From contig MU839828.1 of assembly GCA_030411725.1 (NCBI GenBank), forward strand, positions 744,001-808,000: DNA of 64,000 bases. The letters are read 5' to 3'. Below, piece by piece: positions 58,838 to 64,000 of the stretch (the stretch's first letter is position 1; each line of letters begins with the position of its first letter). Origin of the DNA: Echria macrotheca. Taxonomy: Eukaryota; Ascomycota; Sordariomycetes; Sordariales; Schizotheciaceae. The translations under genes were made by a program, and so were the position numbers. Under the pieces are notes generated by a model. The model did no database searches, was not told the DNA's origin, and saw nothing but the letters and a program-made list of their open reading frames with translations.

Positions 58838-60563
58838 TTATCCATGCCTTATCCAAGGATACCCACAAGCATCAAGATCAACCCGAAGCTCAAATCTGAG
58901 CGTATCCATCAAATGTGTCATCTGAACTTTAACTTTGTATTCGGCGGCATCGGGTACGAGGCTGGGATCGTACTCAATGTTGTTTTTCTTTGCGAAATCC
59001 AGCAGAGCCGCCACGAATTGGGTGTTTTTACCGAACGCATTCACGGCGGCGCCAACCGCCTGACTGAGTACTGTCTCCAGACATGGAGCCAAGCATAACC
59101 CGGTCCTAGCCTTGGTTAACACCACAATCTCGGTTTCGAACTTGAACCCAGTCTCGATTTCCATCCAGCAGAGGATGTACAACAAGAGCGTTAATTCACT
59201 GAAAAATGGTGGGCTCCACAGGCACGTTGGATATTCTCGGCGCAGACACCACAGACCATTCTGAAGTGTGATCCAAGGTGAATGGTGTCGGGATTCAAGG
59301 TAGTATCTAGCGCTGTTCATTCGCGCTTCGATCATCGCTGGTGGTGCAGATCCGCTCTTAGCTTCCCAAACGAACATCTTCATCAAGATGTTGAGAAGAC
59401 GCTCTGCGTTCAAAGGGTGCTCCTTGTCGAATATCAGATTCTTGATGTGGGGCGTGGTAAGTGTTCGGATTATTGTGAACGGCCACCAATCTATCGGCCC
59501 GGTGTAGATGTCCTGTTTACAACACGGGCCTGCTAACGTCAGTATTGTCCAGATAGATACGAAAGGAAGACCTGCATTGACAAGCCCGAAAAGAAGATCT
59601 CACGGACAAAGCCTCATGACGGCTCTCACGGTCTGTGAGGGAAGAAGGCTCAATGTAGGAGATGGTGATCTCCTCCTCTGCCTTGATTTTCCTCAGTGAC
59701 CGCAGCCGCAGTATGTTGCCCTCGAAAAAGACATGCGCGTTGGGCAGGCATGAGTGGTTGATCGTCGGGCTGAGCCAATCCAAGGCAAGCCCTACAGGGT
59801 TCCGCAGATGGGAGAGCCGAACCTTGACGCAATTGTGCCCAATCTACTTGATTTCGGTCATGGTCAGTGCCGAGAGCAGATGACGGCGTTGGGACAATAC
59901 TTTTGCAATCACATCTGCCACCTCATCGATATCCATCTCTGTCCCCATCGTCCCGGCCACCAATTCCGCTCGATCCCGAATCTGCTGAGATCTTTCCACA
60001 TGTAGAGGGTCGGAACCCGATAGAGGGTTCAGGAGATTGGTAATGACCTGTTCCCGCAAGCTCGGCTTGTTCCGGTCTTCCCGCAAGCTCGGCCTCTTCC
60101 GGTGTTGGCGCCACAAGAGGTGACGGATGGCAAGGCGGACATGCGTTTCCACAGCCCCGAGCTTTCGAAGAATGTGGCATTCATCGCTATGGCCCGCCCA
60201 CCATGCGGCGCATTGACACTCGTTTGAGCAGTATCGAGCCACATAGCAGAATGGGCAAGGCACCGGACTCTGTACACTGTCTTGCAGACAGTGCTCGCAC
60301 ACGGAACCAACGAAGAAGCGAAAGGGGAAAGCTGCCATAGGCTTGCCGATGAAGATGTCGTGGAATTCATCAATACCCCGCAGGGCGAAAAGTCCCGACC
60401 CATGGATGGTGGACGAGCGAATAGCCAACGGGATCGTGGCCCGGACGGTGCGCAACATCTCTTCGCACAGGTCAGGTTTGTCATGGAATGGTATGCGTTG
60501 GGAAGCCGGGAGCTCATTGCTTTGGCCATGTGTGTTGTGAGTCGCCGCCTGTCCGGTTTTCAT
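58838..60563 (-). CDS. MYND-SET (SMYD-like) protein
   Basis: Three exons (introns 59844-59900 and 59530-59581) encode 538 residues. The SET domain is split by a MYND finger in the SMYD manner. STIHGSGLFALRGI (about 51) is the first SET strand, and the MYND cysteines are CEHC, CPFC, YCSNEC and the final HSDEC (about 89-131). After splicing, AKIGHNCVKV, TINHSCLPNA (about 248) and EEITISYIEP complete the SET core, with FRACPCC as a short post-SET. An in-frame TAG after TMTEIK falls inside the first intron, so the gene need not be broken. Such proteins methylate lysines on histones or other proteins. A 24-bp tandem duplication (about 60053-60100) repeats the KPSLRE motif. Confidence 0.83.
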
Positions 60564-61242
60564 GTTGTTGGTTGAGTCGAATACGTAGAAGGGGGAAAAC
60601 GAGAGGATACTTGGATATCTGTTGAAACCGAGGGGTGTTGAGGCACGAACGGCAGAGCTGGAAAGCTGGAAGAACGGTGGTTGAAAAATTGGAGGGAGAG
60701 TTTGGTTCGCGCAAAAGGCTTAAATACGCGCATCCTGAGGGCGGGAGATGGTCACCCGCAGTTGCACACCCGGGGAGGAGAAAAGGAAGGAAGGCGGCGA
60801 AGCTGAACCGATTATGCTCAGGGAAGGGGAGAGGAAGCATGCGGAAAGAAGGCGGAAGCGGCAGGAGGAAGGAGAGAGACACTGCGCTGGCATCATCTAT
60901 GAAGAAGGAGCGAAGCATGTTTGAAAATCCGATGTCGGGCCAACGTGAGAGAGAAGGGTTGAATTCCTTCCCGGAATCGCAGGAGTCGACACAGATCCAG
61001 CTGTTAGGACAAGTCCCAGTCCTTGACAAAGTCACCTTGCTCCCAGATACGAGGCGGAAGTCTGCGCGGTAATCTATCCGCTTATTTGTATTCTGTAGCA
61101 ATCTAACCAAACCCTAAAGCACAATACCTGTATCCATACCGTGCTCGGGTATACCCATACCCATGCCGTGACTCCTGTTTGTATGACCGCCTCAGCAAAC
61201 CCCGTCCCAGAATCAACACGTACACCACAGTCGCCAGGCCGG
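60564..61242. other. Intergenic between two minus-strand genes
   Basis: About 680 bp, the SET gene promoter. A plus-strand frame at 60635-61072 is Arg/Lys/Gly-rich and not convincing as a gene. Confidence 0.45.
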
Positions 61243-64000
61243 TCAGTCATCCATCATCACATATCTGGCCCAGAACGCAATCGCGTCCTTGGCCACAGCC
61301 TGCACCTCGAAGAGTACCTCCCCGCCGGGCCCGGCCAACACCAGGTCAAACTTACGCGGATTATCCCTGTTCTGCCGGAGGTTGGCAAAGCGGCAGTCAG
61401 CGAACCGGAGAGACCGCTCGCCAAAGTCGATAATCAGAAAGCTGTCCTTGTCTCCGCAGTGGAGGAGCGCAATGTCGCGGTCGTCGGCTGGCTCCTGATG
61501 CGTCGACGCCACGAGGCAGAATTCTCCACCGCAGCTCCTTGTCAGCTGTTCCTTAACTAGCCATGTGTCCGTCCTGGCTGGACTGCACAGGGCCAGGCCG
61601 AGTTTGCCGATCGACATCGAATGAGCTGCTGCTTCCGCTTCGGGGCCGAGAATACTGCCAATGGCCCATTTGCGTCGTGGGACGCTGGGAAACACAGACT
61701 CGAGGCGCCGACAGAGCTCGCAGATCATGATCGCAGCTAGGGCATTCCTCACGGTGAACGCAGGCCCTGTGCCTACTGGTTGCGCCGACGCCAGGGTCTC
61801 GAGAAACGCCGCCCCTGCCTCGGGACACAGCGCATGGTCCGACCACATCAGAAGCCTGATCATTTGGATGGTGATCCACCAAGCTGGCGAGTCGACTGAA
61901 GACGCGAGAGATGGAATGAGAAAGCAGAGCTGCGCGAACAGCACCTCCAACCCGCTCCTAAGAGGGACCGGAGCCGCGGCTGGCGACATCCATGACTCCT
62001 CGATTTGCCAGAAATCAGTGAGCGGAGAGCTTGTCACGGCGACAGGATCCGACACGGCGGCGCCGAAATTGGCAATATATTGTGCGACCATTTCATCGTG
62101 AGTGCCGGGTGCGCCGGCCGGGCCGGGGAAGAGATTGATTTCAAGTGCCCTCCGCAGGAAAGCTGGGGTTCCCACTTTGAGCCTCCGAAGTTCACGAGAG
62201 CTCGGCGCCTCGAGAGCAAGACTTGCTTGCGGTTGCAGGCACGTACATGCCTGCTGACCTGTTGCTGGCTGAGTCGGCTCGAGAGGCGAGCATTTTGACG
62301 CGGCTTCGGTAAGAAGTGGATTGGCGAAGGGGGCTGAAAGCAGACCACGCTCTGATTTTGGATCAGTCTCCGGGGCTTCGGCTTTGATACCGCGCCACGG
62401 CGAAGGCGGGGGATAGTCTCCTGGGTCTGGATTGGCCGGGTTGGCCTCGACTGGCTCGGGCCATGGTCTCAGGGCCTCGATCTCATCCACCTTGGCCTGC
62501 AAGGCTGTCTTCAGTTCTCTGTTTTCAGATTCAGCGGTCTCGACCCGGGTCCTTAGTTCTGCGTAAGAGGCCTCCATATTCTGCGAGGTCGTCTGAAGCT
62601 CCTGTTTTTGGGCTTCGACTGCTTCGGCCTGCGTCTCCAGCATCTTCATGGCCGCCTCAACCTCCGCTTTGTGGGATTCCGCGGCCTCGGCCCGGGCCAG
62701 GAGCTCGATCAAAGAAGTTCCCATCTGTTTTCGCTCGGCCCGCAGACTTTCGATATTGCTGGCCAGTTCGTTCAGTTATGCGCGTAGCCCGTTGAAGGAC
62801 TCCTCGAGCTTGCGCTTCTCTTCACCCAGTGTTTCTAGAGAGGCCTCGAGCTGCGTCTTTTCTCGGCCGATCGTCTCCAAAGAAGCCTCAGACTTGGCCT
62901 TCCCTGCCTCTGCTTCTTTCAGCGAGGCCTTGGCTTTCCTGTTCTCCGCCTCCAGCTTGTCGACTCTTTGCTTCAGCCGATTTTTCTCCACCACCAGACT
63001 CTTAGTTCCGCCCTTGGATATATCGATCTGCTGAACCAGGTCCGTTTTCTCATTAACCAATTTTCCGATATCGCCGGACAGGACATCAATCCGGCCCTGC
63101 AGTTGTTCCTTCTGCTTGATAGCTTCGCTTAGCTCTACCTCATGCCGCGCTTGTTTGGCCCGCAAGTCGTTCTTCTCGACAACGGCTTGGCTGTGCTCAG
63201 TCCTGAGTTGGCCGAGCTCGGTCTTCACTCGTGTGATCTCGTCCTGCAGGTCTTTCCTCAGGCGGTTGGTTTGGTCATGCTCTGCCTCCAGTCGGGTGAT
63301 TTTCTCCTGCGCTTCTTTTTTCTGCTCGATAGCCTGGCTGAGCTCAGTCCGGAGTCGCTTGATCTCGTCCCGCAACCCCTTCTTGTGGATGATGGCCTGG
63401 CTGAGTTCGTTCTTGAGTTGCTTCTCGTCTTGCATCCACTTCCTCGAACCGAGAGCCTTGAGCTCCGCCTCGCACCGCTTCTTCTCGTCCTGCAGTTGCA
63501 TCTTCTGGTCGATAGCCTGGTCGAGCTTTGTCGCGAGTTTCTTCACGTCGTCCTGCAGCTGCGTCTTCAGACCCACGGCCTGACCAAGCTCCGTCTTGAG
63601 TCGCTCGTTCTCGTCCATCAGTTCCTTCCCCCGCACGAAGACCTCGTTGAGCTGCGTCTTGAGTTCATCATTCTCGCGTTCCAAGTAGACGCCCTGCTTG
63701 TTGAAGTCTGTCCAGAGCCTGCAGTTAGCGATGGCCATCTCACCCAGCTGGGCGCGGACGCCCTGGATGGTCTGCCGCAGCAAGTCCGGGTCTACATCGT
63801 TCGAGCACGCGCCTGCGCACTTGTCGAGATGCAGGAGCTCCTCCTGGGTGCGCTCGAGGGCGGCGCGAAAGAGCGGCGGGAGATCCAGGGAGAGAGAAAA
63901 GACAGAGTCCTTACACGTCTCCTCTTCCTTCTTCACCTCGCCCAGGGCAAAGGACGTCACGTTCGGCTCGGGGCTCCCGTCGATTGGCGGGGTCCGAGGC
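61243..64000 (-). CDS. Long coiled-coil protein, 5' end outside window
   Basis: The minus-strand frame enters at the right edge (no ATG visible; it reads PRTPPIDGSPEPN first) and runs about 400 residues to an in-frame TAA at 62776-62778. It then continues in the same frame to 61243. The first part is almost pure heptad repeat (DEIKRLRTELSQAIEQKK and similar units), and the coiled coil resumes after the TAA as LNELASNIESLRAERKQM. A Pro-rich hinge and a globular C-terminal domain of unknown type follow (LVKEQLTRSCGGEFCLVAS and FDLVLAGPGGEVLFEVQAV). Either a 42-nt intron (62759-62800) removes the stop or the gene carries a nonsense change, CAA to TAA. No family was recognised. Confidence 0.7.

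Noticed and set aside
59844..59846. In-frame TAG in the SET-domain gene, suggesting a pseudogene.
   Set aside because: A 57-nt intron (59844-59900) with a GTATTG donor, ACTGAC branch site and TAG acceptor removes it and yields the expected AKIGHNCV junction.
1..64000. CRISPR array, rRNA or tRNA genes.
   Set aside because: No regularly spaced repeats and no convincing tRNA or rRNA signature were seen by eye on either strand; a tRNA scan could still find one that I missed.

Overview
The window looks like a filamentous ascomycete chromosome, most likely Sordariomycete-like. Genes carry short introns (mostly 44-81 nt) with GT-AG ends and CTRAC-type branch sites. The coding DNA is GC-rich. There is a highly reducing iterative polyketide synthase, a Zn2Cys6 regulator and a modin-like protein, and one 5.5-kb retrotransposon has been turned into very AT-rich sequence by C-to-T and G-to-A transitions, as repeat-induced point mutation (RIP) does. 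No protein was compared with a database; all assignments come from motifs read in the sequence.

Layout. 1-1899: no convincing gene. 1900-4029: Zn2Cys6 transcription factor. 4030-6509: intergenic with possible old repeat remnants. 6510-12031: complete but dead Ty1/copia-type LTR retrotransposon with 266-bp LTRs and an ATATA target duplication. 12091-13245: conserved-looking protein of unknown function, ending 55 bp from the element. 13646-21850: ten-exon highly reducing PKS (KS-AT-DH-MT-ER-KR-ACP). 23373-24462: divergently transcribed reductase-like protein. These last two, perhaps with the regulator across the retroelement, form a small polyketide locus. 25725-27615: cAMP-receptor-like GPCR. 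28323-30391: DUF2235 hydrolase carrying an apparent AT-AC intron. 31021-33122: modin-like membrane protein. 34178-35390: APH-fold protein lacking the catalytic aspartate. 35517-37900: a graveyard with a small inverted-repeat element, a broken P450 copy, a permease scrap and a degenerate acidic ORF.

From 37988 onward the genes are mostly housekeeping or generally conserved: F-box/ankyrin protein, NAPE-PLD-like metallo-beta-lactamase, Hst3/Hst4-type sirtuin, secreted GPI-anchored S41 peptidase-like protein, TRIP4/Rqt4-type zinc-finger protein, Rds1-like ferritin-fold secreted protein, CYP52-like P450 (intact relative of the broken copy), D-2-hydroxyacid dehydrogenase, MYND-SET protein, and a long coiled-coil protein running off the right edge.

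How it fits together. The PKS would build a C-methylated, strongly reduced chain. It has no thioesterase domain, and the window shows no free-standing hydrolase, acyltransferase or dedicated P450 beside it, so release and tailoring are unexplained. The most unusual signals are the strand-specific mutation boundaries inside the two LTRs, the AT-AC intron, the unassigned PKS/reductase pair, and the pseudo-kinase-like APH protein.
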